In this document: piece after piece, positions 5,939 through 14,714 of the stretch
Layout of the letters: every line of letters starts with the position of its first letter
How positions within the stretch are numbered: position 1 is the first letter of the stretch
IMG/VR virus record: IMGVR_UViG_3300050120_000138
Coordinates: 1-34,323 of that record
Length of the DNA stretch: 34,323 nt
Origin: a virus
Reading direction: 5' to 3' (one strand)
Notes under the pieces: generated by a model
The model's input: only the letters and a program-made list of their open reading frames with translations
The model's database searches: none
What the model was told of the DNA's origin: nothing
Position numbers and translations under genes: made by a program

Positions 5939-7427
5939 TGCCCTGCAAACTTCGCTGAAGAAAACAGTTCTCAATGCCGAATTGATTGAGGGCTTTGCCG
6001 TCACCTATCTCTATTCCGGCTTTGACGAAGCCAAGCCCACTCCGCAGTTCCATAGGGAAGGTTGGGAGTTGTATAGTGGCCCCTCCTTGCAAGCCTGCGT
6101 GATCGCCCCGCGGGGTCATGCTAAATCCTCAGCCCTGACCCACGTATTCATTCTCGCCACGGTACTATTCCGGGTTGAGTCCTACGTAATCCTAATCTCC
6201 ACTAATGAAGAACTCGCCATTGAGCATTTGGGCGACATCTCACGGGAACTTACAGAAAATGAAGACCTCATTGCCGACTTCGGAATCAAGTCATTCGTTA
6301 CCAACAGCAAGACTGAAATTATCGTCGAGTTTAATGATGGCCATCAGTTTCGTATACTTGCTCGGGGGTCCGGACAGAAGCTCCGAGGTCGTAAATGGCG
6401 TGGCATGCGGCCGGGCCTTATTGTGTGCGACGATCTTGAAGATGATGAACAGGTGGAGAATAAAGAACGAAGAGAAAAGTTTAGGAAGTGGTTTAACCGT
6501 GCAGCAATGCCTGCTCTTAGACGTGGAGGTAAGATCCGCGTGCACGGAACAATCCTTCATGAAGATTCTCTTTTGGCTCGATTCCATAAGCAAACAAGAG
6601 AGAAAAAGTCCTGGGTAGTCCTCTTCTACAAGGCTCACAAAGCCTATGACGACTTCACCGAGATCCTCTGGCCAGAGCAGTTCACCTGCACTGACCTCCA
6701 GGCCATTCGTCAGCGCTACATCGATGACAACGACTCCTCTGGATACTCTCAAGAATACCTCAACGACCCTTACGACAACACTGATGGCTACCTCAAGAAA
6801 GAATACTTCCAGCAAATGGAGGATGATGATTTCGACGCTGATGTGCAGATCTGCGCTGGAGTTGATTTCGCTATCAGCAAAGCTGCCAAGGCCAATCGTA
6901 GTTCTTTTACTTTTGCTGGTCGTACTATTAACAACACTCTGAATTTCTTTCAGCAGGATAAAGGTCGCTGGGGGACTGATGAGATTATTGAAAAGATGAT
7001 TGAGTACGAGAAGCAGATCCATCCTGATGTATGGTTCGTTGAAGACGGCGTGATCTGGAAGGCAATCGAACCGATTCTCTTAGCTGACATGCGCGCAGCC
7101 AATGTCTTTCTCAACATCGTCCCGCTTTCTTCTGTAAAGGACAAAGCCACCCGTGGCCGATCCTGGCAGAAGCGTATGAAATCTCTAACGTGCAAATTCG
7201 ATAAGCAAGCCGAATGGTACGCCGACTACGAGCACGAATGCCTGCGGTTTACTGGCTACTCCGACTCTATCCTTGATGACCAATTCGACAGCTCTGCTAT
7301 CTTGTCTCGTGGATTCGACACCCTGCCGATGATGACTGAAGAAGACTTCATGTCGGAGGAAGAGATCGAATCCCTGCGCACTGACGCTCCGAATCATCTC
7401 GGCCGCAACGCAACTACAGGATATTGA
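5931..7427 (+). CDS. terL: Terminase large subunit (ATPase-nuclease packaging motor)
   Basis: A 498-aa protein. The ATPase half shows a variant Walker A, APRGHAKSS (59-67), and Walker B LIVCDDLE (163-170). The ILISTNEELA strand (88-97) and a GTILHEDSL segment (206-214) lie where terminase coupling motifs are expected. The nuclease half starts with CAGVDFAISK (Asp312), followed by WFVEDGVIWK (Glu371/Asp372) and ILDDQFDSSAIL near the C-terminus, giving the expected acidic residues of the RNase H-like nuclease. It packages DNA into the prohead and makes the packaging cuts. The start overlaps the end of terS by 8 bp. The length is usual for the family. Confidence 0.95.
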   Translation: MANALQTSLKKTVLNAELIEGFAVTYLYSGFDEAKPTPQFHREGWELYSGPSLQACVIAPRGHAKSSALTHVFILATVLFRVESYVILISTNEELAIEHLGDISRELTENEDLIADFGIKSFVTNSKTEIIVEFNDGHQFRILARGSGQKLRGRKWRGMRPGLIVCDDLEDDEQVENKERREKFRKWFNRAAMPALRRGGKIRVHGTILHEDSLLARFHKQTREKKSWVVLFYKAHKAYDDFTEILWPEQFTCTDLQAIRQRYIDDNDSSGYSQEYLNDPYDNTDGYLKKEYFQQMEDDDFDADVQICAGVDFAISKAAKANRSSFTFAGRTINNTLNFFQQDKGRWGTDEIIEKMIEYEKQIHPDVWFVEDGVIWKAIEPILLADMRAANVFLNIVPLSSVKDKATRGRSWQKRMKSLTCKFDKQAEWYADYEHECLRFTGYSDSILDDQFDSSAILSRGFDTLPMMTEEDFMSEEEIESLRTDAPNHLGRNATTGY

Positions 7428-7432
7428 AAATT

Positions 7433-9724
7433 ATGGCAGCCTACATCTCACAGCAGGATTCGGTCAGTGCGCCACCAGAGCCCGAAATTAAAAAGAAATT
7501 CGACCTGGATAAGATCCTGAATAGCCCGAACCTGGCTGAAGATCTCGATCCGGACCTGCGCAATGCCATTGGCAAGTGGGTTGTTGGTGGCTATGTGAAA
7601 GACATGTCCAGCCGCACGCAATGGGCTGAACGACATGCGGCAGCTATGAAGCTGGCTCTGCAGGTGAAGGAAGCAAAGACCTTTCCGTGGACCGGGGCGA
7701 GCAATGTGAAGTTTCCGCTGATTACGGTAGGAGCCCTCCAGTTCCTGGCTCGGATTTCTATCCTGACTAAAGGCAACCATCTGGCCAGCTTCCGAATTCA
7801 AGGAGCCGACCCAGAAGGAAAGAAAATCGCCAAGGCCAAACGGGTCAGCACGCACATCAACATGCAGCTAGTCGATGATGACCCAGGCTGGGCGGATATG
7901 GATGAGAGTTGCAAATTTGCCGCAAGCTTGCTCGGGTCATCCTTTAAGAAGACCAGCTATGATGCTGTCTCCGGGATCAACTGCAGTGAGTTCGTCCCTG
8001 CGCAGCATTTTATTGTTGATTACAACTGCAAGAATCTGGCTACGGCGTCTCGCTATACTCATGTAATCAGCATGGATGAGAACAAGATCACGGAACGAGT
8101 AAAGCGGAAGATCTTCATTAAAGAAGAGCAATCCGCCAACTCCAGCCTGGATCAGGTACTGACCAACCTGCTGGAGCGCGCTGCTGTTGAAGTGGCTGGC
8201 CTCTCCCCGAATTCTGAAAGCGAAGATAAACGAATCCTGGAGCAGTACTGCTGGCTGGATCTGGATGGAGATGGCTATAAAGAGCCCTATGTGGCGTCGG
8301 TACGGGAAGGCACTGGGCATCTGTATCGAATTGTAGCTCGGTTCTATGATGATGGCAGTGTCCATCGCCGCTTTGATGCGAGACAGCGGCAATTCGAGAA
8401 TCTGGCCAACCTCACTACAGATCCAAAACAGAAGAGCTTGTTTGAGCAGCGGGCTATGGCTACTCGTAATGCCAAGGACAACTCAATCGTCCGTATCGAC
8501 CCGGTGAATTTCTTCACTAAGTACACATTCGTACCGTCGCCGGATGGTGGATTCTACGGGCTGGGGCTTGGCTCCCTTCTCGGCCCTGTCAACGAGGCCG
8601 TCTCTACTCTCATCAACCAGCTAATCGATGCTGGTACGATGCAGACTACCGCAGGTGGCTGGATGGCGCGCGGTGCTCGGATGAAAGCCGGGAAAACCAG
8701 CTTCGACCCGTTTGAATGGAAGCATGTGGACTCGACTGGGGATGATCTGCGGAAGTCGATCATGCCTCTGCCGGTGAATGCCCCGAGTGACGTCCTTTTT
8801 CAGTTGTTGGGCGTGCTCATACAATATGGGGAGAAGATCAGCTCCGCCACCGATATCATGACTGGTATCTCTCCGGGTCAGAACACTCCAGCAACTACCT
8901 CTCAGGTGACCGTCGAGCAGGGCATGATGCTCTTCTCTGGCATCTACAACCGGATGTATCGCTCATTCCGGCATGAACTGACCATTCACTATCAGCTCAA
9001 TCGGACATTCTTTCAGCATTCACCTCGTTATTGGGAACTCACGCAAGGCCCTGATGCGATCCTGCAGGAGGATGACTACCAGCAAAGCAGCTTCCGGGTA
9101 TTTCCCTCAGCCGATCCATCTGTCTTGAGCATGTCGCAGAGGAAAGAAAAGGCCAGCCAACTCGTACAGGCATCTCTTACTCCAATTGGAGCGCAGTGGG
9201 ACAAAGCTGTTGTGTCTCGCAAGTGGCTTGAAGCTAACGAATGGGACGTTGAAGAGATCTTCCCTGATCCCGCAGGTCCCCGTGCTATCAAACCGCCGGT
9301 CGATCCGAAGTCTGCTATTGCCCAGGCCAAGCTCCAGCAAGAACAGCAGGAACATCATGACGACATGATGCTGAAGGTTGCTGAATTGAAGGGCAAGTTG
9401 CAACTCAACAATGCTGAAATTGAGAAGCTGAAAGCAGAAGCGGAGAAGCTGAGTGCGCAAGCGGATTCGGAGCCAGTGAAGACTCAGATTGCTGCTATAG
9501 ACGCACAAATTGGAGCGCGCAAAGCCCACAACGACACCATTCTGCAGGCCGCTGACATGATGGCAAAGGCCCACAAGACCCACAACGATATCGAGCAGGG
9601 CCATCACAAGATGCTGATGGATGTGCAGGATCGGATACTTGAGAAGGAGTCGTCTGCGAGGGAAAATCTGGCTGCAGGTCAGGGCGGTGCAGGGCAAACT
9701 ACCCCTTCCCCAACTAATTCCTAA
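7433..9724 (+). CDS. Portal protein (large, podovirus type)
   Basis: A protein of about 763 aa. The in-frame TTG at 7424 is only 2 nt from AGGA, so the ATG at 7433 is preferred. Size, position after TerL and content fit the large portals of P22-like and related podoviruses. The body contains [14 protein letters not shown] and a long stem/wing-like stretch, then [20 protein letters not shown] and [20 protein letters not shown]. The segment [20 protein letters not shown] is a typical portal element. From about residue 620 the chain becomes a Gln/Lys/Ala-rich coiled coil ([20 protein letters not shown] and on), probably the barrel that projects into the capsid. It forms the dodecameric DNA gate. 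It ends in a TAATG junction with the next gene. Confidence 0.93.
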   Translation: MAAYISQQDSVSAPPEPEIKKKFDLDKILNSPNLAEDLDPDLRNAIGKWVVGGYVKDMSSRTQWAERHAAAMKLALQVKEAKTFPWTGASNVKFPLITVGALQFLARISILTKGNHLASFRIQGADPEGKKIAKAKRVSTHINMQLVDDDPGWADMDESCKFAASLLGSSFKKTSYDAVSGINCSEFVPAQHFIVDYNCKNLATASRYTHVISMDENKITERVKRKIFIKEEQSANSSLDQVLTNLLERAAVEVAGLSPNSESEDKRILEQYCWLDLDGDGYKEPYVASVREGTGHLYRIVARFYDDGSVHRRFDARQRQFENLANLTTDPKQKSLFEQRAMATRNAKDNSIVRIDPVNFFTKYTFVPSPDGGFYGLGLGSLLGPVNEAVSTLINQLIDAGTMQTTAGGWMARGARMKAGKTSFDPFEWKHVDSTGDDLRKSIMPLPVNAPSDVLFQLLGVLIQYGEKISSATDIMTGISPGQNTPATTSQVTVEQGMMLFSGIYNRMYRSFRHELTIHYQLNRTFFQHSPRYWELTQGPDAILQEDDYQQSSFRVFPSADPSVLSMSQRKEKASQLVQASLTPIGAQWDKAVVSRKWLEANEWDVEEIFPDPAGPRAIKPPVDPKSAIAQAKLQQEQQEHHDDMMLKVAELKGKLQLNNAEIEKLKAEAEKLSAQADSEPVKTQIAAIDAQIGARKAHNDTILQAADMMAKAHKTHNDIEQGHHKMLMDVQDRILEKESSARENLAAGQGGAGQTTPSPTNS

Positions 9725-9735
9725 TGGAGAATCAA

Positions 9736-9960
9736 ATGGATAATCAGCACAAGCAGATCAAGGGCTATCGGGACCTTTCGCAGCATGAGATCGATCTTAT
9801 GAATCATGTTAAGAACGAGGCTGCTGCAGTGGGAATTCTCTTTGATGGCCTTGAAGGAGTTGAAGGGATTGACCAGCGTTGGCTTGCCATCGCCAAAACA
9901 GATCTTCAAAAGGGTTTTATGGCTCTGGTTCGTAGCATCGCACAACCCACTTCTTTCTAA
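9736..9960 (+). CDS. acb2: Probable Acb2-family cyclic-nucleotide sponge (anti-CBASS)
   Basis: The ATG at 9736 is chosen over 9724 because GGAGA sits 5 nt before it; this gives 74 aa. The sequence [18 protein letters not shown] and the tail [20 protein letters not shown] then IAQPTSF match my memory of the Acb2/T4 Vs.4 family (Acb2-Tad1 hairpin domain). In phage PaMx33, as I recall, Acb2 is a small hexamer that traps the cyclic di- and trinucleotides used by CBASS. With this start the Tyr and Lys fall at positions 11 and 26, which I recall as ligand-contacting residues in the described protein. It lies between portal and co-chaperonin, so it would be a late-block gene unless transcribed separately. 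The assignment rests on motif memory, not a search. Confidence 0.75.
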   Translation: MDNQHKQIKGYRDLSQHEIDLMNHVKNEAAAVGILFDGLEGVEGIDQRWLAIAKTDLQKGFMALVRSIAQPTSF

Positions 9961-9971
9961 GGACCTAACCC

Positions 9972-10247
9972 GTGCAACTCCCCCAAGACTACGGCCCAGA
10001 GGATTTCCTGAGCTGGTTTCACAATCCAATCACCGAGAGTTTTCTGCATAGCCTGCTAGAGGACAAGCAGGAGATAATGGAAGCGTGGGCGCGACGTGCC
10101 TACACGGGTGAAAATGAGGGGCAGACTCTGCAGCTGAATGCTGTGGGGCTTGCTCAGATCAAGACTATTAACGAGTTGCTGCAGAATCTGGAAGATAGTG
10201 CTGAGTCGGCACGAGTCCAGATCGCAGAAAAGAATAGGAGTAAGTGA
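9972..10247 (+). CDS. Hypothetical protein, 91 aa, between Acb2-like and co-chaperonin
   Basis: A GTG start at 9972 follows AAGGACCTAACCC. The product begins MQLPQDYGPEDFLSWFHNPI and is helical throughout. Its second half resembles a short coiled coil (QIKTINELLQNLEDSAESAR) with a basic end. The stop overlaps the start of the co-chaperonin gene. I recognise no family. The position between portal and scaffold is compatible with a head-assembly accessory, but nothing in the sequence demands that. Confidence 0.75.
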   Translation: MQLPQDYGPEDFLSWFHNPITESFLHSLLEDKQEIMEAWARRAYTGENEGQTLQLNAVGLAQIKTINELLQNLEDSAESARVQIAEKNRSK

Positions 10248-10666
10248 TGGATGAGAATGATTCGCAAACTTGGGAATTGAAAATTATGCCGAAAACAGGC
10301 TACCTTCAACCAGGCTGGCGTTCTGAGAACAAAGGCCCCAATCCAGCCAACAACTCCGGCTTCCGCGCCACTGGCCACCGCATCCTGCTCATCACAGAGG
10401 AAGTGGAAGAAGTAACTTCCGGTGGGATCGTGCTGGTAGCGAAGACAGTTGTGGCTGAAGCGAACCGCGCACAGGTTTGCACTGTCCTGGAGATTGGCCC
10501 CGATGCGTGGGCGGATAAATCCACAGACTACTGCGAGCTTGGGGATAGGGTGCTCATTGGGCAGTATGTGGGCAAGATGCATGAATCCCCGGTGGATGGA
10601 AAGACCTATCGGTTTGTTAGTGATCTGGACATCATCTCTCCACTGCCCCCGAAGGATGTGAAATGA
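10247..10666 (+). CDS. GroES-like co-chaperonin
   Basis: The ATG at 10247 is 6 nt after AGGAG; a GTG at 10244 is too close. The 139-aa product has a 40-residue N-terminal extension and then a Cpn10 fold: ATGHRILLITEEVEEVTSGG then IVLVAKTVV (mobile loop about 53-69), AQVCTVLEIGP, GDRVLIGQYVGK and a C-terminal strand KTYRFVSDLDIIS. The SGGIVL tripeptide region is the same GroEL-contacting sequence found in E. coli GroES. It likely caps host GroEL during capsid protein folding, the role known for T4 gp31. Its place just before scaffold and capsid genes supports this. The family call is strong; the exact client is inferred. Confidence 0.87.
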   Translation: MDENDSQTWELKIMPKTGYLQPGWRSENKGPNPANNSGFRATGHRILLITEEVEEVTSGGIVLVAKTVVAEANRAQVCTVLEIGPDAWADKSTDYCELGDRVLIGQYVGKMHESPVDGKTYRFVSDLDIISPLPPKDVK

Positions 10667-11010
10667 CTGTGAACTGGAGAATTCTCGACAGTTTCTTGAA
10701 AGATAAGTCACAATCTTTTGGGCACTGCACAAATCGAGTAGTTGCTGATGATGGACAGGTTCATAGATTCACAACGATTTGTTCCGGGGGAGTGAAACCG
10801 GAGGGGTTTGGGACACCTCTGTATGCTTCCTTAGAATTAGCTGTTTCTGATTATGTGGAATCGCTGAAATCTTTCATTGCTCCTGACATCGATCGCCCTG
10901 ACGCTGTCATTTACTGGAGGCAGCAACCTACGGTCGAAGGGGATGGTGAAATGTTTTTTGTTTACTCTCGCCTTCTGGTAGGCCCTCCAGGTTTGAAAGA
11001 TCCTGTATGA
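10663..11010 (+). CDS. Hypothetical protein, 115 aa
   Basis: The start overlaps the co-chaperonin stop as ATGA. The protein begins MTVNWRILDSFLKDKSQSFG. A beta-rich middle (VVADDGQVHRFTTICSGG) is followed by YASLELAVSDYVESLKSF and a C-terminal strand pair (VIYWRQQPTVEGDGEMFFVY). It reads as a compact alpha/beta protein without export signal. No family is recognised. It belongs to the portal-to-scaffold gene string by tight coupling on both sides. Confidence 0.75.
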   Translation: MTVNWRILDSFLKDKSQSFGHCTNRVVADDGQVHRFTTICSGGVKPEGFGTPLYASLELAVSDYVESLKSFIAPDIDRPDAVIYWRQQPTVEGDGEMFFVYSRLLVGPPGLKDPV

Positions 11011-11189
11011 GCACTCAAGCCAACTTCGATGTGCGAATTTTCGATGTAGAGCCGGGCATCGAAGAGGAAGTCTGGGAGCGGGTGAGTGCTGCTCTGGTAA
11101 AAGCCGTCCGGGAGGCACTGGAGGCTGAAGATATCTCCTCTGTGTCGATTGTGCTCCGAGGGCCGGAGGTTGTCAGTTTGTTTAACTAG
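11007..11189 (+). CDS. Hypothetical acidic small protein, 60 aa
   Basis: It is coupled to the gene before by an ATGA overlap. The product, beginning MSTQANFDVRIFDVEPGIEE, is acidic. It has a strand-helix-strand look: FDVRIFDVE, an Ala/Glu-rich helix VWERVSAALVKAVREALEAE, then VSIVLRGPEVVSLF. No family is recognised. It is the last gene before palindrome copy 4, which may mark a transcription boundary. Confidence 0.7.
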   Translation: MSTQANFDVRIFDVEPGIEEEVWERVSAALVKAVREALEAEDISSVSIVLRGPEVVSLFN

Positions 11190-11195
11190 TTTTCA

Positions 11196-11223
11196 ACCGT
11201 TATTACTATTTAGTAATCCCGGT
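11196..11223. repeat. Dispersed palindrome copy 4
   Basis: The core is ACCGTTATTA, spacer CTATTTAG, then TAATCCCGGT, with TTTTCA on the left flank. It lies in the 68-bp gap before the scaffold gene. It is identical over the 28-bp core to copy 5 at 14592-14619. Confidence 0.93.
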
Positions 11224-11257
11224 AAATAACCGTAGTTCCATAACTGGAGTTATAGCA

Positions 11258-12190
11258 ATGCCAATTTTGATGCAGCGATTACTGAACCGAGTGTTCCTCC
11301 AAGAGCAATCAGGTGAAGGTGGTGAAGGTGGCGGGGGCCATGATGAAAACATCCAACGGGAGCAGGAACTCGAAGCCTCTCGTCGGGGCTGGATTCCCAA
11401 GCACAAGTACACTGGCGAGGAAGGCAAGTGGAAGGATGCAGCCACCTTCCTAGCGGATGGAGCCAAGTACAATCGCAACCTGCAGACAGAGCTGGCAACA
11501 GTCAAAAAGCAGCTTGCTGAGTTCGAAGGTACGGCTAAGGAATTCGCAGCCTTCCAGCAGCGGCAGATCGAGGCTAGGGACTCCCAAATCGGTGAGTTGG
11601 TACGGGACCTCAAGCGCCAGCAGCGCGAAGCCATTCGTGACGGCAACGACGACATGGCGGATTCGATCGAGGACCGCCTGGACATCCTGAATGATGAGCG
11701 CGCGAACGTCAAACAGCAGATTGAAAAGCAAAAGCAAACTCCTGAGGGCAAGTCTCCCTCCGCTGTCATTGATGAAGACGGCAACACCAACGATCCTGTC
11801 GTGCGTGCGTGGATCAACAATGGCAACCAGTGGTTCAACGAGAGCAAGCCGATGCGGGATTACTGCTTCGCCTTGGCTAACGAAGCCATCGCTGCAGGTG
11901 AAACCAAACGCGGACTACCCTTCCTGAACCTGATGCGAGAGAAGATGGAAGAAGCCTTCCCGATGAAGTTCAAGAAGTCCGGTGATCCGACTGCTAGGGG
12001 CAGCATGACTGAAGCTGGTGGCGGTGGTGGCGGGGATGGACGTAGCCATTCGGTCAATGACCTCCCTGAAGCGGATCGTGAGTTGATGCGCACTGGCATC
12101 CGGCAAGGTTGGACCTCCGAAGCGACCTTCCTGAAAAACTACTTCTCGGACGAGCCCCACATCCACCGCACTGCTCCGAAGAAGAAGTAA
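11258..12190 (+). CDS. Scaffolding-type protein
   Basis: A 310-aa protein behind GGAGTTATAGCA. It has a Gly/Glu/His-rich N-terminus and RRGWIPKHKYTGEEGKWKDA, an opening I associate with phage scaffold-like proteins. A long charged coiled coil (about 75-165; QTELATVKKQLAEFEGTAKE, LVRDLKRQQREAIRDGNDDM) follows. The C-terminal region has a Gly run and then a basic end (APKKK). Position just before head genes, coiled-coil content and high charge support a capsid scaffold that is lost on maturation. No protease gene is visible nearby, so scaffold release rather than cleavage would be expected. It is followed by a 153-bp gap without a gene. Confidence 0.78.
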   Translation: MPILMQRLLNRVFLQEQSGEGGEGGGGHDENIQREQELEASRRGWIPKHKYTGEEGKWKDAATFLADGAKYNRNLQTELATVKKQLAEFEGTAKEFAAFQQRQIEARDSQIGELVRDLKRQQREAIRDGNDDMADSIEDRLDILNDERANVKQQIEKQKQTPEGKSPSAVIDEDGNTNDPVVRAWINNGNQWFNESKPMRDYCFALANEAIAAGETKRGLPFLNLMREKMEEAFPMKFKKSGDPTARGSMTEAGGGGGGDGRSHSVNDLPEADRELMRTGIRQGWTSEATFLKNYFSDEPHIHRTAPKKK

Positions 12191-12343
12191 TCATGAAACC
12201 GCACATAACACGTGTACGCATGGGGAATGGTTGATATTGGTACTGCAGAGGATCTGTAGGACTTACCCCAAAAGCAGCTTTTGACGGTTACAAAAGCAAC
12301 CCATCCGCCAGTAAATTTTCTTTCCCGTCCTTAAGGTATTCTC

Positions 12344-12946
12344 ATGGCTAACGAATCAAAGACCGCCGCCGCCGGGTTCCAACGCGCTCCCGACGCCGAT
12401 ACCAACCGTCTCTTATCTGCTCGTCGCCAAGGACGCGCCCTTCGTGAAGCACGCGAAGATGGCACAGCCCCACGCGAACGAGAAAATGATTTAGGAGGTT
12501 TGTCCCTCCAGCTCGACGTCCACGGCGAGATCCCAGACCACAAGCTGTCCTGGGCTAACGACGAGAACGGTGCAATCGAAGGCAAGCTGCAACAGGGCTT
12601 TGACTTCGTCACCCAGGACGAGTTATATGCAAAACAGGCCAAGATTGTTCCTGACGAAGAGATTAGCAACGTGATCTCGCGATTCGTTAAGGGCACTCGT
12701 TCGGATGGCCAAGCGCTCCGCGCATACTTATTGAAGTGCCCCAACGACGTTTGGGCTGAAATCGAATCGCGCCGGTATCGGGCTGCAGACAAATGGGACG
12801 CGGACATCCGTAGGCAAGCAGAATCCCCGGAGCAAGGTTCCGGAATGCGCAGCCTCCGTAATATGCGAACCGAAATCGACACTGGCTACAAGAAGGAATA
12901 CCAGCTAGGAGAAGGCGCAAAGCAACGCGGCAACTCTGGCGAGTAA
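12344..12946 (+). CDS. Hypothetical head-region protein, 200 aa
   Basis: Starts after AAGGTATTCTC. The product is hydrophilic and Arg/Glu-rich: an N-terminal disordered part (MANESKTAAAGFQRAPDADT) and LSARRQGRALREAREDGTAP come first. A folded middle (LSLQLDVHGEIPDHKLSWAN, ISNVISRFVKGTRSDGQALR) follows, and the C-terminus ends in a charged tail. Its place between scaffold and capsid genes suggests a minor head or assembly protein. I have the impression of similar proteins in other podoviruses but cannot name a role. Confidence 0.75.
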   Translation: MANESKTAAAGFQRAPDADTNRLLSARRQGRALREAREDGTAPRERENDLGGLSLQLDVHGEIPDHKLSWANDENGAIEGKLQQGFDFVTQDELYAKQAKIVPDEEISNVISRFVKGTRSDGQALRAYLLKCPNDVWAEIESRRYRAADKWDADIRRQAESPEQGSGMRSLRNMRTEIDTGYKKEYQLGEGAKQRGNSGE

Positions 12947-12956
12947 TCTGCAACTT

Positions 12957-12973
12957 GGGGCTGGGTCGGCCCC
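12957..12973 (+). other. Intergenic hairpin upstream of the 205-aa head protein
   Basis: GGGGC (12957-12961) pairs with GCCCC (12969-12973) around a 7-nt loop. No U-tract follows, so it is more likely an mRNA processing or stability hairpin than a terminator. Confidence 0.45.
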
Positions 12974-13006
12974 TCTCAACAAACCCTTACTTCAGGGAGA
13001 CCCACA

Positions 13007-13624
13007 ATGGCGAATTTCGTACAACCCCGTGGCTTCGTTCCCGCTCGCTACCTTAACGGTGCAGCGTGGAGCGGAGGCGCGAATATGTATCACATCCCAG
13101 CAGCAGACACGAACCAGTACAATCCTGGTGATGTAGTGCTGTCGGCCGCAACAGGCGCAGATGCTAACGGCATTCCGAACGTCGCGAAGAACACCACAGG
13201 TACGGGTGTTGTGCGTGGTGTGGTGATCGGTTGCCTCGTAGCGACTCCGAACCTCCCGTCACTGGTCGGCACCAACCTGGACCTCACGGTACAGAACATC
13301 CCGGCGACCAAGACCAAGGACTACTACGTCTTGGTAGTTGACGATCCCAAGGTGATCTTCCAGATCCAGGACGACGGTATCACCGGTGCCAACTTGGTAG
13401 CGGCAAGTGTGGGCCTCAACGCCAGCTTCACCGTGACCAATCCGACCGCCCCCGCGCAGAACTCAGCCACCGTCCTGCTCTCGTCCTCGTTCGCTGTGAC
13501 TGCTGGCCTGACCGTCAAGCTCTTCGGCCTGTCCCAGATTCCGAACAACGCGTTCGGTGCGAACGCAACCTGGGATGTTATTTTCAACCAACACGAATTC
13601 CAGGGCAATACCGCCGGGGTTTAA
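13007..13624 (+). CDS. Probable capsid decoration/cement protein
   Basis: A 205-aa protein starting after AGGGAGACCCACA. It is beta-rich, low in charge and high in Thr/Val/Ala/Asn: MANFVQPRGFVPARYLNGAA, PGDVVLSAATGADANGIPNV, then a C-terminal beta stretch ending VIFNQHEFQGNTAGV. Small soluble beta proteins immediately before the major capsid gene are typically decoration or cement proteins that bind the capsid surface and stabilise it. Strong hairpins lie on both sides of the gene. The role is inferred from place and composition. Confidence 0.65.
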   Translation: MANFVQPRGFVPARYLNGAAWSGGANMYHIPAADTNQYNPGDVVLSAATGADANGIPNVAKNTTGTGVVRGVVIGCLVATPNLPSLVGTNLDLTVQNIPATKTKDYYVLVVDDPKVIFQIQDDGITGANLVAASVGLNASFTVTNPTAPAQNSATVLLSSSFAVTAGLTVKLFGLSQIPNNAFGANATWDVIFNQHEFQGNTAGV

Positions 13625-13630
13625 TAATTT

Positions 13631-13642
13631 GGGCTTCGGCCC
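13631..13642 (+). other. UUCG-tetraloop hairpin between head genes
   Basis: GGGC-TTCG-GCCC is a classic, very stable C(UUCG)G tetraloop hairpin in the 34-bp gap before the major capsid gene. No U-run follows. It may protect the abundant capsid mRNA or act as a partial attenuator. Confidence 0.6.
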
Positions 13643-13658
13643 TTAGAGGAGAATTACC

Positions 13659-14573
13659 ATGCCAGGTATTGTCAATACAGGCTCCTACCCCAAGGGACTA
13701 TGGGAAGGGGTGAAGAGCTGGTGGGATTCGGCAGCTCCGGGTGCGCCCGAGTTCGCGCCGATGATGTTTAAGAAGTACGATTCGGAGAAGAACTACGAAG
13801 AGTACGTTCAGTCGGTTGGTCTGGGGCTGGCAGTGTTCAAGCCGGAAGCTCAGCCGATCAGCTACGACACGATGCAACAGGGTTTCATCACCCGTGGCAC
13901 CAACGTGGCGTATGGCCTGGGGATCATTGTCACCCACGAAGAGCTGAAGGATAACCTCTACGTGAAGCTGACCCAGGGCCGTGTCGAACGCCTCCGTCGC
14001 GCCTTCCGCGAAACGAAGAACATCAACGCAACGAACGTTTTCAACCGGGCCTTCAACGCCACGTATGCTGGTGGTGATGGAGTTGCTCTGTTGAACACCG
14101 CTCATCCGAACTTTTCTTCGGGCACGTGGCAGAACAAGATGGCGATTGATGCTGCCTTGTCTCAGGCTGCGGTCGAAGACATGCTGATCCTGATGATGCA
14201 AGCCAAGGATGACCGTGGCTATATCGAACCGTTGACGGGGGACAAGCTGATCGTCCATCCGAACAACATCATGAATGCCGACCGCATCTTGAAGACTGGG
14301 AAGGCCGTTGGGAACAACAACAACGACATCAACCCGATTGAGACGGAAGGGTACTTGATGGGTGGTCGCGTTAGTAACCCCTACCTCACGGCGGCCGATC
14401 CCTGGTTCATTACCACCGGTATTCAAGATGGTATGATCTGGCAGGAACGTGAACCATTGGAGATTTGGGAAGACAATGACGCCGACACGAGGAACTACAA
14501 AGTTGGCGCTTACGAACGCTACACATTCTTGTGGGCTAACCCCCGCGGCTTGTACGGTTCGAACGCAGCGTAA
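13659..14573 (+). CDS. Major capsid protein, HK97 fold, Mu gpT-like
   Basis: A 304-aa protein starting behind AGAGGAGAATTACC. It contains GLGIIVTHEELKDNLYVKLT, an N-arm/spine-helix-like region ERLRRAFRETKNINATNVFN, and GVALLNTAHPNFSSGTWQNK. The last is the SxHPN element I know from Mu gpT-type capsid proteins. The segment LTGDKLIVHPNNIMNADRIL and a final YKVGAYERYTFLWANPRGLY also fit the P-domain/A-domain order of the HK97 fold. It has no long delta domain, in keeping with a separate scaffold gene. It would make the icosahedral shell. Confidence 0.88.
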   Translation: MPGIVNTGSYPKGLWEGVKSWWDSAAPGAPEFAPMMFKKYDSEKNYEEYVQSVGLGLAVFKPEAQPISYDTMQQGFITRGTNVAYGLGIIVTHEELKDNLYVKLTQGRVERLRRAFRETKNINATNVFNRAFNATYAGGDGVALLNTAHPNFSSGTWQNKMAIDAALSQAAVEDMLILMMQAKDDRGYIEPLTGDKLIVHPNNIMNADRILKTGKAVGNNNNDINPIETEGYLMGGRVSNPYLTAADPWFITTGIQDGMIWQEREPLEIWEDNDADTRNYKVGAYERYTFLWANPRGLYGSNAA

Positions 14574-14591
14574 TCTGTCAGTGAGTAATTA

Positions 14592-14619
14592 ACCGTTATT
14601 ACTATTTAGTAATCCCGGT
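14592..14619. repeat. Dispersed palindrome copy 5
   Basis: The core matches copy 4 exactly: ACCGTTATTA, CTATTTAG, TAATCCCGGT. The flanks are GTAATTA on the left and TGAAAACC on the right. It lies in the 141-bp gap after the major capsid gene. Confidence 0.93.
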
Positions 14620-14714
14620 TGAAAACCTCCCTATCAAGGGGCGAGTTATAGAAGGGTGGTCATGTACACTCTTTTTAACCCGCCTCTTTCTTCATCTAAT
14701 TCAGGAGCAGTAAA

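Noticed and set aside
6291-7022. A 243-aa minus-strand frame inside terL
   Set aside because: It lies opposite a clearly coding gene with intact motifs; the Leu/Val-rich product is typical of an antisense shadow.
12191-12343. Promoter in the gap after the scaffold gene
   Set aside because: TTGATA and TTGACG occur, but no -10 box lies at a suitable distance.
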